From assembly GCF_002795425.1 (NCBI RefSeq), contig NZ_PHHA01000002.1:248001-312000 (forward strand): a stretch of DNA of 64,000 nucleotides. The letters are read 5' to 3'. Under the pieces are notes generated by a model. It was given only the letters and a program-made list of their open reading frames with translations. It made no database searches and was not told the origin of the DNA. This document shows, piece after piece, positions 1 through 9,527 of the stretch; position 1 is the stretch's first letter, and each line of letters begins with the position of its first letter. This stretch comes from Conservatibacter flavescens (GTDB lineage: Bacteria > Pseudomonadota > Gammaproteobacteria > Enterobacterales > Pasteurellaceae). A program made the translations under genes and the position numbers.

Positions 1-1
1 A

Positions 2-1078
2 TCGATTATTCAACGTATCATAGAAGATATCAAACTCGCTAAAAGCGATATTAACATGGTATTTTATATTTGGTGGAACGGTGGTTTAGTCGATGATGTT
101 ATGCATGCTTTAATTGAAGCTAAGCAGCGTGGTGTAAATGTACGAATCTTATTAGATTCCGTTGGTAGCAAAGCTTTTTTTAAAAGCAAGAATTATCGCT
201 ATATGCTAAAACATGGCATTGAAATTGCAGAAGCGTTGCATGTTAGTCTATTTCGTGTGTTTTTACGGCGCATTGATTTACGCCAACATCGTAAAATTAT
301 TGTGATCGATAATCAAATTGCTTACACGGGTAGCATGAATATGGTTGATCCAAGTTTCTTCAAGCAAGAGGCTAATGTAGGAAAATGGATTGATATGATG
401 GTTCGTATCAATGGCCCTGTCTCCCCTGTCCTCAATAGCCTACACGCTTGGGATTGGGAAATCGAAAAAAATGAAGCCCTGCCTTTGGTTTTGCCGGATT
501 GCCCAAGCCTGCCCATTGAAAATAATAATTCCCACGCGGTACAAATTTTAGCTACAGGGCCGAGTTTTCCTGATGATTTAATGGCGCAATCTTTGTCTAT
601 TGCAATTTTTTCAGCACGTAAAAGTATTACTATCACTACGCCTTATTTCGTCCCAAGCCATAATATTGCCGAAGCATTACGAATTGCCGCTTTACGTGGC
701 GTTGAAGTCACCTTAATTTTGCCTAAGCGAAATGACTCATTCTTGGTCCGCTGGGCAAGTCGCACATTCTTTGATGATCTGCTTGCAGCAGGCGTTAAAA
801 TTTATCAATTTGAAAAAGGCTTATTACATACTAAAAGCGTATTAATTGATAATCGTCTCGCTTTAGTTGGTACGGTTAATATGGATATGCGTAGCTTTAT
901 GCTGAACTTTGAAGTGACGATGGTAGTAGAAGATAAAAGTTTTGCTAATGAAATTTCAATTTTACATGAAAATTATCTACACAGTTCTCAAAAATTAGAC
1001 TACAATGAATGGCAAAATCGTTCCACTTTTTCAAGAATAATGGAGAAGATTTTTTTCCTATTTAGCCCTTTGTTATAA
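2..1078 (+). CDS. cls: Cardiolipin synthase (5' end outside window)
   Basis: Membrane enzyme that joins two phosphatidylglycerol molecules to make cardiolipin. The reading frame is open to the left edge of the window, so the N-terminal membrane segments are missing and the first ATG at 56 is internal (it encodes the M of MVFYIWW). Two phospholipase-D HKD motifs are visible: HRKIIVID around residue 78 of the visible part and HTKSVLID around residue 258. Each is followed by a GS/GT-x-NMD-type stretch (TGSMNM, VGTVNMDMRS). This double HKD layout is typical of ClsA-type enzymes. Family is certain; the isoform is less so. Confidence 0.93.
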   Translation, partial: SIIQRIIEDIKLAKSDINMVFYIWWNGGLVDDVMHALIEAKQRGVNVRILLDSVGSKAFFKSKNYRYMLKHGIEIAEALHVSLFRVFLRRIDLRQHRKIIVIDNQIAYTGSMNMVDPSFFKQEANVGKWIDMMVRINGPVSPVLNSLHAWDWEIEKNEALPLVLPDCPSLPIENNNSHAVQILATGPSFPDDLMAQSLSIAIFSARKSITITTPYFVPSHNIAEALRIAALRGVEVTLILPKRNDSFLVRWASRTFFDDLLAAGVKIYQFEKGLLHTKSVLIDNRLALVGTVNMDMRSFMLNFEVTMVVEDKSFANEISILHENYLHSSQKLDYNEWQNRSTFSRIMEKIFFLFSPLL

Positions 1079-1121
1079 CAGCGGGGCTACCTCTAAATTA
1101 AATAAAGTGTTAGGAGGTTAT

Positions 1122-1754
1122 ATGAAGCAGATCACATTTTATTTAGTTCGTCATGGTCGCACAGAATGGAATGAGCAAGGTCTCATGCAAGGTTCCGGCG
1201 ACTCCCCTCTTACCGAACAAGGCGTGCAAGGCGCTATTCGCACAGGGAAAGCTTTAAGTGCAATTGATTTTTCAGCTGTTTATACCAGTTGTTTACAACG
1301 AACGATTGATACTGCGAAATATATTGTAGGAAATCGTGCAGTTCCAATTTTCCAACACAAAGGATTAAATGAACATGCTTTTGGTTCATGGGAAGGACAA
1401 GTTGTAGAAACATTAAGACAAACTGAAGAATTTCAGCAAATGTTGACAACCCCGGCTCACTATAAGGGAATTAGTAATGGCGGGGAAACATATGAAGCAT
1501 TGGCCGTACGTGCAATGAACGCAATGCTCGATATTATTAAGGTACATGATAAAGGTAATATACTGATTGTTTCACATGGACATACACTACGCATTTTGCT
1601 CGCACTTTTTAATGGTGCAACATGGCGAAATCATCGTGAACCAGGACGGAGTGAGGCACTGTTAAATACGTCAATTAGTATCGTTAAATTTGAAGAAAAA
1701 GACTGTGTTGGTAATTTTACCGTTGAGCAGTGCAACAATATCGAACATTTATAA
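1122..1754 (+). CDS. Histidine phosphatase family protein (phosphoglycerate-mutase-like)
   Basis: A 210-residue member of the histidine phosphatase superfamily. The catalytic RHG motif is at residues 10-12 (LVRHGRTEW) and the second conserved histidine is in VSHGHTLRILL near residue 150. I start it at ATG 1122 because AGGAGG lies 5 bases upstream (1113-1118); an in-frame GTG at 1107 has no such site. The substrate cannot be read from sequence: members include cofactor-dependent phosphoglycerate mutases, GpmB-like proteins and broad phosphatases. It lies 43 bases after cls and ends at a bidirectional terminator shared with folC. Confidence 0.85.
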   Translation: MKQITFYLVRHGRTEWNEQGLMQGSGDSPLTEQGVQGAIRTGKALSAIDFSAVYTSCLQRTIDTAKYIVGNRAVPIFQHKGLNEHAFGSWEGQVVETLRQTEEFQQMLTTPAHYKGISNGGETYEALAVRAMNAMLDIIKVHDKGNILIVSHGHTLRILLALFNGATWRNHREPGRSEALLNTSISIVKFEEKDCVGNFTVEQCNNIEHL

Positions 1755-1774
1755 TTTTAACCAAACAGATTCGC

Positions 1775-1804
1775 AAACCCTGTATAACGATTAATACAGG
1801 GTTT
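1775..1804. terminator. Bidirectional terminator between phosphatase gene and folC
   Basis: Perfect 11-base inverted repeat AAACCCTGTAT / ATACAGGGTTT with an 8-base loop. It lies between two convergent genes, with A-rich and T-rich flanks that suit termination in either direction. Confidence 0.85.
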
Positions 1805-1807
1805 TAT

Positions 1808-3121
1808 TTATTGAGAGGCTATAAATTGTAAAAACTCGCCAACGGTATGGAATGAACCAAAAACCACCACGATATCATTTTCTGAGGTATTTTCTACCGC
1901 ACTTTTTATCGCATTCGCCACAGATGAGGTGGGTTTTATCGTGACATTGTCACTTAATGCACGTAGCTGTTGAGCCAATACTTCTCCGGTTTGTCCTCTA
2001 TTTCCAGATAATGTAACACAATACCACTGCTCAAATACGGGTAAAAGGGGCGATAAAATGCCTGCAATATCTTTATCTTTTAAAATACCACATACCGCAA
2101 TCATTTTACGTTGTTCTTGCGCTTTAAGAGCGGTGAGTTTTTGCGCTAAATAGTGTGCAGCATGTGGATTATGTCCGACATCAATAATAATTTGAGGCAA
2201 TTTGTTTATCTGTAATTTCGCCGCTAAAGGCGCTAAATCCTCCGATTTCAAACGCTGAAAACGGCCTGTTAACTCAACGTCTTGTAATGAACGATGAATC
2301 ACAGCATTTGAAATATTAAATGGCAAATAAGCTAATACTGCTAATGCGGTTGCCGCATTGGGTAGCGGTATGTTACAAAACGGTAAATTTTTTAATTGTA
2401 CTTTCTCACTTAACCAATCCCAGCTATTTTCTCTTTGTATAAAATGCCAATCTTGTTTACGACAAAATAATTGGCAATTTAATGCTTTTCCATGCTCAAG
2501 CACACTTTCTGGTATATCTGGCTCACCAATAATCGCGGGTTTACCCGCACGAAAAATACCCGCTTTTTCCAAACCAATTTGATGGCGCTCTGAACCAAGA
2601 AACTCAACATGATCGATATCAATACTTGTGATAACCGCAATATCTGAATCAATAATATTTGTCGCATCAAGACGTCCACCTAATCCAACTTCTAAAATCA
2701 CAACATCAAGCTTGGCTTGCTTAAATAAATGCAATGCTGACAAGGTGGAAAATTCAAAATAAGTGAGTGATTGACGTTTATGTTGCTCAATAAAAGCAAA
2801 AGATTGAGTATGTATCTCATCAGGCAATACTGCATTTTGAATTCTCACGCGCTCATTATAATGAATCAGATGAGGTGAGGAATAGACACCAACGCGAAGC
2901 CCTGCGTTTAACAAAAACCTCTCTAACAATCGGCAAGTCGTACCTTTGCCATTTGTGCCTGCAACGGTAATCACAAAAGGGGCTGGATTTAATAAATCCA
3001 AATCTGATGCGACAGCTTTGACTCTCGCTAATCCTAAATCAATAGCCTTAGTATGGCTATTTTCTAAATAAGAAAGCCACTTTTCCAGTGGCTCATCTGC
3101 AGATAATGCAATATTTGACAT
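1808..3121 (-). CDS. folC: Bifunctional folylpolyglutamate synthase / dihydrofolate synthase
   Basis: A 437-residue Mur-ligase-like ATP-dependent enzyme of folate metabolism. It adds glutamate to dihydropteroate and to reduced folates. The P-loop TVAGTNGKGTTCR (about residues 51-63), the dihydrofolate-synthase stretch YSSPHL, and the DVGHNPHA motif in the C-terminal half are all present, and the length is normal for the family. The ATG is one base beyond the stop codon of accD, so the pair accD-folC is almost certainly one operon, as in Escherichia coli. A perfect uptake signal lies inside the C-terminal coding region (1896-1904). Confidence 0.97.
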   Translation of the reverse strand: MSNIALSADEPLEKWLSYLENSHTKAIDLGLARVKAVASDLDLLNPAPFVITVAGTNGKGTTCRLLERFLLNAGLRVGVYSSPHLIHYNERVRIQNAVLPDEIHTQSFAFIEQHKRQSLTYFEFSTLSALHLFKQAKLDVVILEVGLGGRLDATNIIDSDIAVITSIDIDHVEFLGSERHQIGLEKAGIFRAGKPAIIGEPDIPESVLEHGKALNCQLFCRKQDWHFIQRENSWDWLSEKVQLKNLPFCNIPLPNAATALAVLAYLPFNISNAVIHRSLQDVELTGRFQRLKSEDLAPLAAKLQINKLPQIIIDVGHNPHAAHYLAQKLTALKAQEQRKMIAVCGILKDKDIAGILSPLLPVFEQWYCVTLSGNRGQTGEVLAQQLRALSDNVTIKPTSSVANAIKSAVENTSENDIVVVFGSFHTVGEFLQFIASQ

Positions 3122-3122
3122 A

Positions 3123-4046
3123 CTACGCCTTTTCAGAAATTGGTGTTTCTTCTACTGCGGTTTGCTCAATTAATAATTCAGGCTCAACAAACGGTGAAGG
3201 TTGATTGGTGAGTTTACTGAGTAAACTGGCTAAAGTGTGACGCATGTCTGCACGTTTCACGATCATATCAATTGCACCTTTTTCTAATAGAAACTCACTA
3301 CGCTGGAATCCTTCGGGTAGTTTTTCACGTACTGTTTGTTCAATAACACGTGGGCCAGCAAATCCAATCAGCGCTTTAGGCTCTGCAATATTAATATCGC
3401 CTAGCATTGCAAAGCTTGCGGATACGCCGCCTAAAGTAGGATCGGTCAATACTGAAATAAACGGTATACCTTTTTCTTTCATTTTCGCCAATACGGCACT
3501 GGTTTTGGCCATTTGCATCAGTGAAAACAACGCTTCTTGCATACGCGCACCACCACTTGCCGAAAAGCAGATAAATGGGCAGTTTTCTTCAATTGCTTTT
3601 TCAGCCGCTTTTACAAACTTAGCGCCGACTACAGACCCCATTGATCCCCCCATAAAACTGAAGTTAGAGGCTGCAGCAACAACTTTCATACCATATAATG
3701 TGCCAAAATAAGAAATTAGCGCATCTTTTTCCCCAGTTTGTTTTTGAGCGGCAGAAATACGATCTTTATATTTTTTCAAATCTTTAAATTTCAAAATATC
3801 TTGTGGCTCTAATTCGGCATTTAGCTCGACTGCGCTATCTTGATCTAGCAGGCCTAATAAACGTTCTCTAGCATCAATACGCATATGATGCTCACACTTT
3901 GGACAAACCTCTAAATTACGTTTTAGCTCATCACGATATAATACTTGTTCACAGGAAGTACATTTTGTCCAAACACCTTCCGGCACATTTGCTTTACGTG
4001 AACCTGAAATTGGCGTCTTACTAAAAATTTTTTCAATCCAGCTCAT
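3123..4046 (-). CDS. accD: Acetyl-CoA carboxylase carboxyltransferase beta subunit
   Basis: Forms the carboxyltransferase with AccA and makes malonyl-CoA for fatty acid synthesis. The 307-residue protein begins with the four-cysteine zinc ribbon (CTSCEQ and CPKCEHH, about residues 29-54). The crotonase-like carboxyltransferase core follows, with the glycine-rich [11 protein letters not shown] oxyanion-hole region and [12 protein letters not shown]. It ends with a low-complexity Glu/Pro tail ([11 protein letters not shown] type). First gene of accD-folC. The 263 bases upstream separate it from the divergent iron-uptake cluster and should hold both promoters. Confidence 0.98.
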   Translation of the reverse strand: MSWIEKIFSKTPISGSRKANVPEGVWTKCTSCEQVLYRDELKRNLEVCPKCEHHMRIDARERLLGLLDQDSAVELNAELEPQDILKFKDLKKYKDRISAAQKQTGEKDALISYFGTLYGMKVVAAASNFSFMGGSMGSVVGAKFVKAAEKAIEENCPFICFSASGGARMQEALFSLMQMAKTSAVLAKMKEKGIPFISVLTDPTLGGVSASFAMLGDINIAEPKALIGFAGPRVIEQTVREKLPEGFQRSEFLLEKGAIDMIVKRADMRHTLASLLSKLTNQPSPFVEPELLIEQTAVEETPISEKA

Positions 4047-4267
4047 ATTTAACCTTTTATTTATATGAAATTAGGGACTATCTGCACTATTACACCATAA
4101 TTTTGTTGAATATGCCATATACAAAAGACTCGACCAGATAAATTAATCATAAATCTTAGCTATTCTGTCTGTTTTTTAAAAGCCTTTCAGATTTTGAGCG
4201 AGATCATAAAACTGACAAAAAAAATTAAATTTTCTTGCTTTCAATAAAATAGATATTTAACATTTCA

Positions 4268-4286
4268 AATGATAATTAATATCATT
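4268..4286. promoter_or_regulatory. Fur box upstream of the efe iron-uptake cluster
   Basis: The 19-base palindrome AATGATAATTAATATCATT has 7-base arms AATGATA / TATCATT. Read as the 7-1-7 Fur pattern it is TGATAAT-T-AATATCA, one base from the TGATAAT-N-ATTATCA consensus. It lies 24 bases before the first start codon of the cluster, where bound Fur would block transcription or its early elongation. The link to iron genes makes the call strong. Confidence 0.85.
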
Positions 4287-4309
4287 AACTGAAAAATAGG
4301 AGACGATTT

Positions 4310-5128
4310 ATGCGTATGCGCCTAAAGACTTTAACTGTCGCACTTTCCGGAATATGTTTAGCTAGCGCTGTATCTGCGGCCGATTTAAATAAAGAGACTC
4401 AAGCTTACCATCAATTTGTTATTGAACAAATTGACCATCTAGTCACAGATACTGAAAAATTTGTCGATTATTTAAAACAAGGTAATCTGGAAAAAGCAAA
4501 AGTGCTTTATCCCCTTGCGCGAATGTATTTTGAACGTTCCGAGCCAATTGCCGAAAGCTTTGGAGATTTAGATCCACGTATTGATGCACGCCTTGCCGAT
4601 TTGACGGAAGAAGGGAAAACAGAAAATGACTGGTCTGGCTTCCATAAAATTGAAAAAATTCTTTGGGAAGAAAATACCACTCAAGGCACTGCCGCTATTG
4701 CTGACCAATTATTAAAAGATGTAAAAGAATTGCGTGCAAAAATTCCAACCGCAGAGGTCACACCTGAATTAATGATTACGGGTGCGGTTGATCTCCTTAA
4801 TGAAGTTTCCACTACAAAAGTCACCGGAGAAGAAGAAATTTTTTCTAAAACGGATCTTTATGATTTTAAAGCCAATATTGAAGGTGCGGAAAAAATCTAT
4901 GAAATATTCAAACCCACTCTTGAGAAAAAAGACAAAGCGCTTTCTTTAGACATCGCGGAAAAATTTGCTGCGGTTAATGCGCTTTTAGCCAAACATAACC
5001 AAGCTAAGACTGGTTTTGATTATGTTAGCTACGATAAATTAAGTCAGAGCGATATTAAAGCGCTTGCGGAGGCTGTGAATAAACTGGGTGAACCTCTTGC
5101 TCAAATGGGCGTGATATTAGAAGAGTAA
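4310..5128 (+). CDS. efeM: Periplasmic imelysin-family (M75) iron-uptake protein, EfeM/EfeO type
   Basis: A 272-residue exported protein with a clear signal peptide (cleavage expected after the VSA near residue 23). It carries the imelysin/M75 domain with the HxxE metal-binding motif at residues 112-115 (HKIE). E. coli EfeO has an N-terminal cupredoxin domain before this domain; here that domain is absent, which makes this the short EfeM form. By family knowledge it should pass iron to the permease EfeU. It is the first gene after the Fur box and has an AGGAGA ribosome site. efeB follows 9 bases after its stop codon. Confidence 0.88.
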   Translation: MRMRLKTLTVALSGICLASAVSAADLNKETQAYHQFVIEQIDHLVTDTEKFVDYLKQGNLEKAKVLYPLARMYFERSEPIAESFGDLDPRIDARLADLTEEGKTENDWSGFHKIEKILWEENTTQGTAAIADQLLKDVKELRAKIPTAEVTPELMITGAVDLLNEVSTTKVTGEEEIFSKTDLYDFKANIEGAEKIYEIFKPTLEKKDKALSLDIAEKFAAVNALLAKHNQAKTGFDYVSYDKLSQSDIKALAEAVNKLGEPLAQMGVILEE

Positions 5129-5137
5129 GGAATAACA

Positions 5138-6334
5138 ATGGAAATGCACGAAGAATCCGGTCGTAGACATTTTCTTAAAGCAACTATCATGGGTGCTGGC
5201 GTACTTGCTAGCACTCCTCTACTTGCTTTAACACCTCGAGAGACCGTTAAAATTCATAATATTTATCCTTTTTATGGCAAGCATCAAGAAGGTATTCTCA
5301 CACCAGCACAAAAACATATTTATTTTATCGTGTTAGATTTACATACTACCGAATTAGATAAAATTAAAGCAATGTTTCAAATGTGGACAAATTATAGTGC
5401 GAATTTAACAAGTGGCAAAAATGTTAAAAACTATAGCAATAATGCCTATGTTCCTCCAGTCGATACCGGTGAGGCCGACAGCTTAAATCCACACAACTTA
5501 ACCTTAACATTTGGAGTTAGCGCCCAGTTTTTTGATAAACTCAATCTCACCCATTTAAAACCAGAGAAACTCCGAGACTTGCCTGCGTTTCCACGAGAGC
5601 AATTGCAAGAGCGCTATAGTGGGGGGGATATTTGTATTCAAGCTTGTGCTGATGACCCACAAGTTGCTTTCCATGCTGTACGTAATTTGGTGCGCGCCGC
5701 TCGCTCTCATATTTCAATGAAATGGAGCCAATCAGGTTTTAACGCATTTGAGGGCAAAGACACACCACGTAATTTATTTGCTTTCAAAGATGGGACGGGT
5801 AATCCTCAAACGCCACAAAAACTTGACGAAACGGTTTGGGTGAATAGTCAAGATTGGCTGAACAATGGTAGTTATCTGGTTGTACGTCGTATTAAAATGT
5901 TCTTAGAAACATGGGATCGTACTAATCTATTTTCTCAAGAGCAAACCTTTGGACGTCATCGAGATACGGGCGCACCAATTGGTGAAAAACATGAATTTGA
6001 TGAAGTGGATATTAATAAAAAAGATGATAAAGGAAATTATGTTATCCCTGAAGTCTCTCATGTTCATATTGCGCGTAAAACAGGGCAATCCATACTTCGC
6101 CGTTCTTATTCCTATTCTGATGGGATTGATGAACATGGGCAATTTGATGCCGGTTTGTTATTTATATCTTTCCAAAAAGATCCTGAACAATTTATCAAAA
6201 TTCAAAATGCGTTTGGTAATATTGATAAAATGAATGAGTATATCACTCACATGGGAACCGGCCTATTTGCTTGTTTTGCTGGGGTCATCGATGAGCATGA
6301 TTATCTTGGCAAAGCCTTGTTTGAACAAGCGTAG
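5138..6334 (+). CDS. efeB: Deferrochelatase / Dyp-type heme peroxidase, Tat-exported
   Basis: A 398-residue dye-decolorising peroxidase of the EfeB type. It is thought to oxidise ferrous iron or to take iron from heme in the periplasm. A twin-arginine signal is present: SGRRHFLKATIMGAG, residues 7-21, followed by a hydrophobic stretch ending near ALTP. The family GxxDG motif is seen as FKDGTGNPQ near residue 220, and HVHIARKTG holds the likely proximal heme histidine. Because the protein is probably Tat-exported with its cofactor bound, it should be folded in the cytoplasm first. Middle gene of the efeM-efeB-efeU cluster. Confidence 0.93.
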   Translation: MEMHEESGRRHFLKATIMGAGVLASTPLLALTPRETVKIHNIYPFYGKHQEGILTPAQKHIYFIVLDLHTTELDKIKAMFQMWTNYSANLTSGKNVKNYSNNAYVPPVDTGEADSLNPHNLTLTFGVSAQFFDKLNLTHLKPEKLRDLPAFPREQLQERYSGGDICIQACADDPQVAFHAVRNLVRAARSHISMKWSQSGFNAFEGKDTPRNLFAFKDGTGNPQTPQKLDETVWVNSQDWLNNGSYLVVRRIKMFLETWDRTNLFSQEQTFGRHRDTGAPIGEKHEFDEVDINKKDDKGNYVIPEVSHVHIARKTGQSILRRSYSYSDGIDEHGQFDAGLLFISFQKDPEQFIKIQNAFGNIDKMNEYITHMGTGLFACFAGVIDEHDYLGKALFEQA

Positions 6335-6339
6335 TCAGA

Positions 6340-6380
6340 AAAAGTGCGGTAAAAAATTTTCATAATTTAACCGCACTTTT
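6340..6380. terminator. Inverted uptake-signal pair between efeB and efeU
   Basis: AAAAGTGCGGT and ACCGCACTTTT (uptake signals at 6342-6350 and 6370-6378) form an 11-base stem with a 19-base loop. It could stop or lower transcription from efeB into efeU, whose start is only 25 bases further on. The flank after the stem is GAGAATAAAC rather than a T-run, so partial readthrough is likely. Confidence 0.55.
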
Positions 6381-6404
6381 GAGAATAAACATTTAGGGTA
6401 TTTT

Positions 6405-8093
6405 ATGAGAATATTTTTTTCTATTATTTCCTTATGGTTTGTCTTGTGTTTCAGCCCGATAACTTGGGCAAAAGTCAGCATGAACCATTTATTTGTCGAA
6501 TTATCTGATGCAATGTCGCAGGTAAAACAGCAAAATGTAGAACAAGCCAAACCGCATTTACTCACTTTACAAGCACAATTTGAAGCGCTCCCAACTTATC
6601 AATCTGAACAAGGAAAACAAGTCAGTAAAGCCTTAGAACAAGCCTTATTAACACCAAACCAATTACATTTAGATCAACTTTCAAAAGCGTTATATGCTTT
6701 TGAGAAAGAACAAAATCCCATAGATTATGTGGCCAAGCGCCAGCAATTTACAAAACGCATTATGCCGGTTTATGAAAAGCTTCATCAAGCCATACAAACT
6801 CAGCAATTAACCGCCGCACAAACCGAATATAAGCGTTTTAATACTACTTGGACCGTAAACGAAAAAGTCGTTCGAGACACCAGTCTTGGCCACTATGGAC
6901 AAATTGAAACCGCAATGACTTTATTACGTATCGCCATGTTTTCTGAACCGGCTGATTTTGCAGAAATGTCAAAACAATCCATAAATCTAGGTAATGCGCT
7001 TGAGAGTTTTCAACAGGGTAAAACGCTGCAGCCACAATCAGCGCAACACCCAAATGCGCCAGAAACACTTCCTGCAGGCATTGAATTATTAGAAAAAAGT
7101 TATCAACATTTATTAAATCGTCAAAATACTCAGGCCAAAGAAGATATTACCCTATTTATTCAACAATGGCCGATTTTTGAAGGTGAAGTACGCACGCGTG
7201 ATAGCAACCTTTATACTCAAATTGAAAGTAATCTCCCCCTTATTTTATTAAAAGGTGATGATCCCGATAATTTAGTGCAATTCCGCAATTTGATTGATGA
7301 TCTTTATCGTTTAGATATCATGGGCAGCTACTCTGCGCTTGATGCTATGCTCGTTTTACTCCGTGAGGGCACTGAGGCTTTACTTATTATTATCGCCTTA
7401 CTCACTGCTTTAAATGCGGCGAACCAACCTAAAGCCAAACGCTGGATTTATGGTGGCGCTGGATTAGGGATTCTTGCCAGTATAGGAAGTGCGGTCGCTT
7501 TACAACAACTTTTTCCTGCGGTTTCTGCTGGGAAGAATCGTGAAATTTTAGAAGGCGCTGTTGGCATTTTTGCGGTGATTATGATGTTATTGGTTGGCGG
7601 ATGGCTACATAGTAAATCTTCCATAAAAGGTTGGAAAAAGTTTATGGATAAGCACATCACTCAAGCCATTGCAACGGGCAGCCTTATTTCAATGTTTAGC
7701 TTAAGCTTCCTGTCTGTTTTTCGTGAGGGCGCAGAAACTATCTTATTTTATGCGGGTATGTTGCCGTTAATTTCTCTTAATGATTTATTATTGGGGATTG
7801 GGTTGGCACTTGTTTTGCTTTGCTTAATCGCTTTTTGTATGGCGAAAAGCAGCCATCACTTACCTATTCCCACCTTATTCAAATTGATGACCCTACTCAT
7901 TTATTTACTTGGTTTTAAAATTTTAGGTGTCAGTATACATGCGCTACAATTAACTCAAACACTTGAAATACATAGTGTTACAGCAATTCCAAATATTCCT
8001 GTAATCGGTTTTTATGCCAATGTAGAAAGCATTGTCGCTCAACTCATTTATCTATTATCCATTCCCCTCGTTGGAAAATTATTTAAGCGTTAA
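6405..8093 (+). CDS. efeU: FTR1-family iron permease with long N-terminal periplasmic domain
   Basis: Inner-membrane iron permease related to yeast Ftr1p. The permease half carries both REGxE iron-binding motifs: REGTE at residues 320-324 and REGAE at 440-444. About seven membrane segments follow residue 310. E. coli EfeU has about 280 residues. This protein has 562, because a signal peptide (residues 1-22) and a helical domain of about 290 residues come first; this resembles the longer Ftr1-like permeases of some other bacteria. Third gene of the cluster, after a gap of 70 bases that holds an uptake-signal hairpin. Confidence 0.9.
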   Translation: MRIFFSIISLWFVLCFSPITWAKVSMNHLFVELSDAMSQVKQQNVEQAKPHLLTLQAQFEALPTYQSEQGKQVSKALEQALLTPNQLHLDQLSKALYAFEKEQNPIDYVAKRQQFTKRIMPVYEKLHQAIQTQQLTAAQTEYKRFNTTWTVNEKVVRDTSLGHYGQIETAMTLLRIAMFSEPADFAEMSKQSINLGNALESFQQGKTLQPQSAQHPNAPETLPAGIELLEKSYQHLLNRQNTQAKEDITLFIQQWPIFEGEVRTRDSNLYTQIESNLPLILLKGDDPDNLVQFRNLIDDLYRLDIMGSYSALDAMLVLLREGTEALLIIIALLTALNAANQPKAKRWIYGGAGLGILASIGSAVALQQLFPAVSAGKNREILEGAVGIFAVIMMLLVGGWLHSKSSIKGWKKFMDKHITQAIATGSLISMFSLSFLSVFREGAETILFYAGMLPLISLNDLLLGIGLALVLLCLIAFCMAKSSHHLPIPTLFKLMTLLIYLLGFKILGVSIHALQLTQTLEIHSVTAIPNIPVIGFYANVESIVAQLIYLLSIPLVGKLFKR

Positions 8094-8120
8094 ATAAAGA
8101 TGAGGCCATTATAATTGAGT

Positions 8121-8909
8121 TTAAGGCAAATTAAGAAATAATGGACCGAGTTGATTTTGAGGTAAGGCAAATTTATCAGGATAAATAACATCAACTAAAT
8201 ACAGCCCCTCTGCTTTTGCAGTTGGGGCTGCCAAAGTGCGGTCTTTTTTCTCTAAAATTTCAGGAATCCATACTACAGGTCGATTACCTGTACCAACTTC
8301 AATTAAGCTTCCCACTATATTGCGTACCATATGATGAACAAAAGCATTGGCTTGAATATCTATGATTACATAATTCCCCTGTCGACTGACATTAAGATGA
8401 TGTACATTACGCCATGGGGTGTTGGATTGGCATTGTGCTGCACGAAATGTACTAAAATCATGCTCTCCTAATAAATACTGGCCAGCTTGATGCATACTCT
8501 CATGATCTAAAGGCAAATGATAATGTGTTATCCCAAAAGGCAATATGGCTGAACGCAGCTTGTGGTTATAAATAATATAACGATAACGACGAGCCGTCGC
8601 ACTGAAACGCGCATGAAATTCATCAGGGACTTCTTTTGCCCAAACTACAGCAATATCGGACGGCAAGTTTGCATTTGTACCAAAACTCCATGCTTTTTCA
8701 GGACGAATGGCTTGTGTTTCAAAATGCACTACCTGTCCCGTACCGTGTACCCCAGAATCTGTTCGACCGGCACAAAAAACTTGAATATTTTCATTGGCTA
8801 CAAAGGATAACGCGCGCTCAAGCTCAGCCTGAACACTCACCACTCGCTCTTGTCGCTGCCAACCAAAATAATTCTTGCCATCATATTCAATACCTAAGGC
8901 AATCTTCAT
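8121..8909 (-). CDS. truA: tRNA pseudouridine(38-40) synthase
   Basis: Makes pseudouridine at positions 38-40 of the anticodon arm of many tRNAs. The catalytic aspartate is in the hallmark motif [17 protein letters not shown] (about residues 48-64). The N-terminal start [16 protein letters not shown] is also typical, and so is the length of 262 residues. It lies 85 bases downstream of rplY on the same strand, behind the rplY terminator, so it probably uses its own promoter or readthrough. Confidence 0.97.
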   Translation of the reverse strand: MKIALGIEYDGKNYFGWQRQERVVSVQAELERALSFVANENIQVFCAGRTDSGVHGTGQVVHFETQAIRPEKAWSFGTNANLPSDIAVVWAKEVPDEFHARFSATARRYRYIIYNHKLRSAILPFGITHYHLPLDHESMHQAGQYLLGEHDFSTFRAAQCQSNTPWRNVHHLNVSRQGNYVIIDIQANAFVHHMVRNIVGSLIEVGTGNRPVVWIPEILEKKDRTLAAPTAKAEGLYLVDVIYPDKFALPQNQLGPLFLNLP

Positions 8910-8949
8910 CCATTTCCCCTAAATGTGACAATCTTTCGTTATTTGATAA

Positions 8950-8979
8950 AAAAACAGCAATCCGAAGATTGCTGTTTTT
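8950..8979 (-). terminator. rplY terminator
   Basis: AAAAACAGCAATC-CGAA-GATTGCTGTTTTT is a perfect 13-base stem with a stable four-base loop and a T-run. It lies 15 bases after the rplY stop codon and is a classic intrinsic terminator. Confidence 0.93.
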
Positions 8980-8994
8980 GCACATAACAACTGA

Positions 8995-9282
8995 TTAAAC
9001 GCGTTTAAAGTCGATGTGTACTAATTTTGGCTTAAATGGGTGACGTTGCATTGCTTGTGCTTTTACTGCCACTTCTTTACCATCAATAACTAATGTAATC
9101 ACATCGGTATAAAAGTTATCATGAACTTGAGCATTGTTTAAATCATCATGATTTAAGATGATTGAAACCGGTGCTTCACTCCCACCATAAACGATTGCAG
9201 GAATTTGACCATTGTGACGCAGGCGGCGGCTCGCACCCTTACCTTGCGACTGACGAACTTCAGCGTTAAATTTAAATGCCAT
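8995..9282 (-). CDS. rplY: 50S ribosomal protein L25
   Basis: Short (95-residue) L25 of the E. coli type, which binds 5S rRNA; the long CTC-like C-terminal extension is absent. Family features are the start [20 protein letters not shown] and the later [15 protein letters not shown] end. I use ATG 9282. An in-frame GTG at 9291 would add three residues, but AAGAG lies at a good distance from the ATG. Monocistronic by appearance, with its own strong terminator. Confidence 0.95.
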   Translation of the reverse strand: MAFKFNAEVRQSQGKGASRRLRHNGQIPAIVYGGSEAPVSIILNHDDLNNAQVHDNFYTDVITLVIDGKEVAVKAQAMQRHPFKPKLVHIDFKRV

Positions 9283-9527
9283 TTTAAACACTCTTATAAA
9301 AGTAAAATTTTAAAAATAAAAATCGCAGGCGACCCAGCGATTTCCCTAAAATGAATCTCAAATAGCAATTTGAGGTGGCGAATTATACTCAATTTGCCCT
9401 TAAAAATCAAATAATAAACAAGATACACTCTTCACTAGAATATTTATGCAATTTTTTCTAGTATTTTATCAATAAAAGAGGCAAAATAGCCCTATAATTT
9501 AAATACTTAATATAATTTGGAAGCAGT

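Noticed and set aside
6335-6565. A 76-codon minus-strand open frame before efeU
   Set aside because: It is antisense to the efeU start and crosses the uptake-signal hairpin, with no family likeness.
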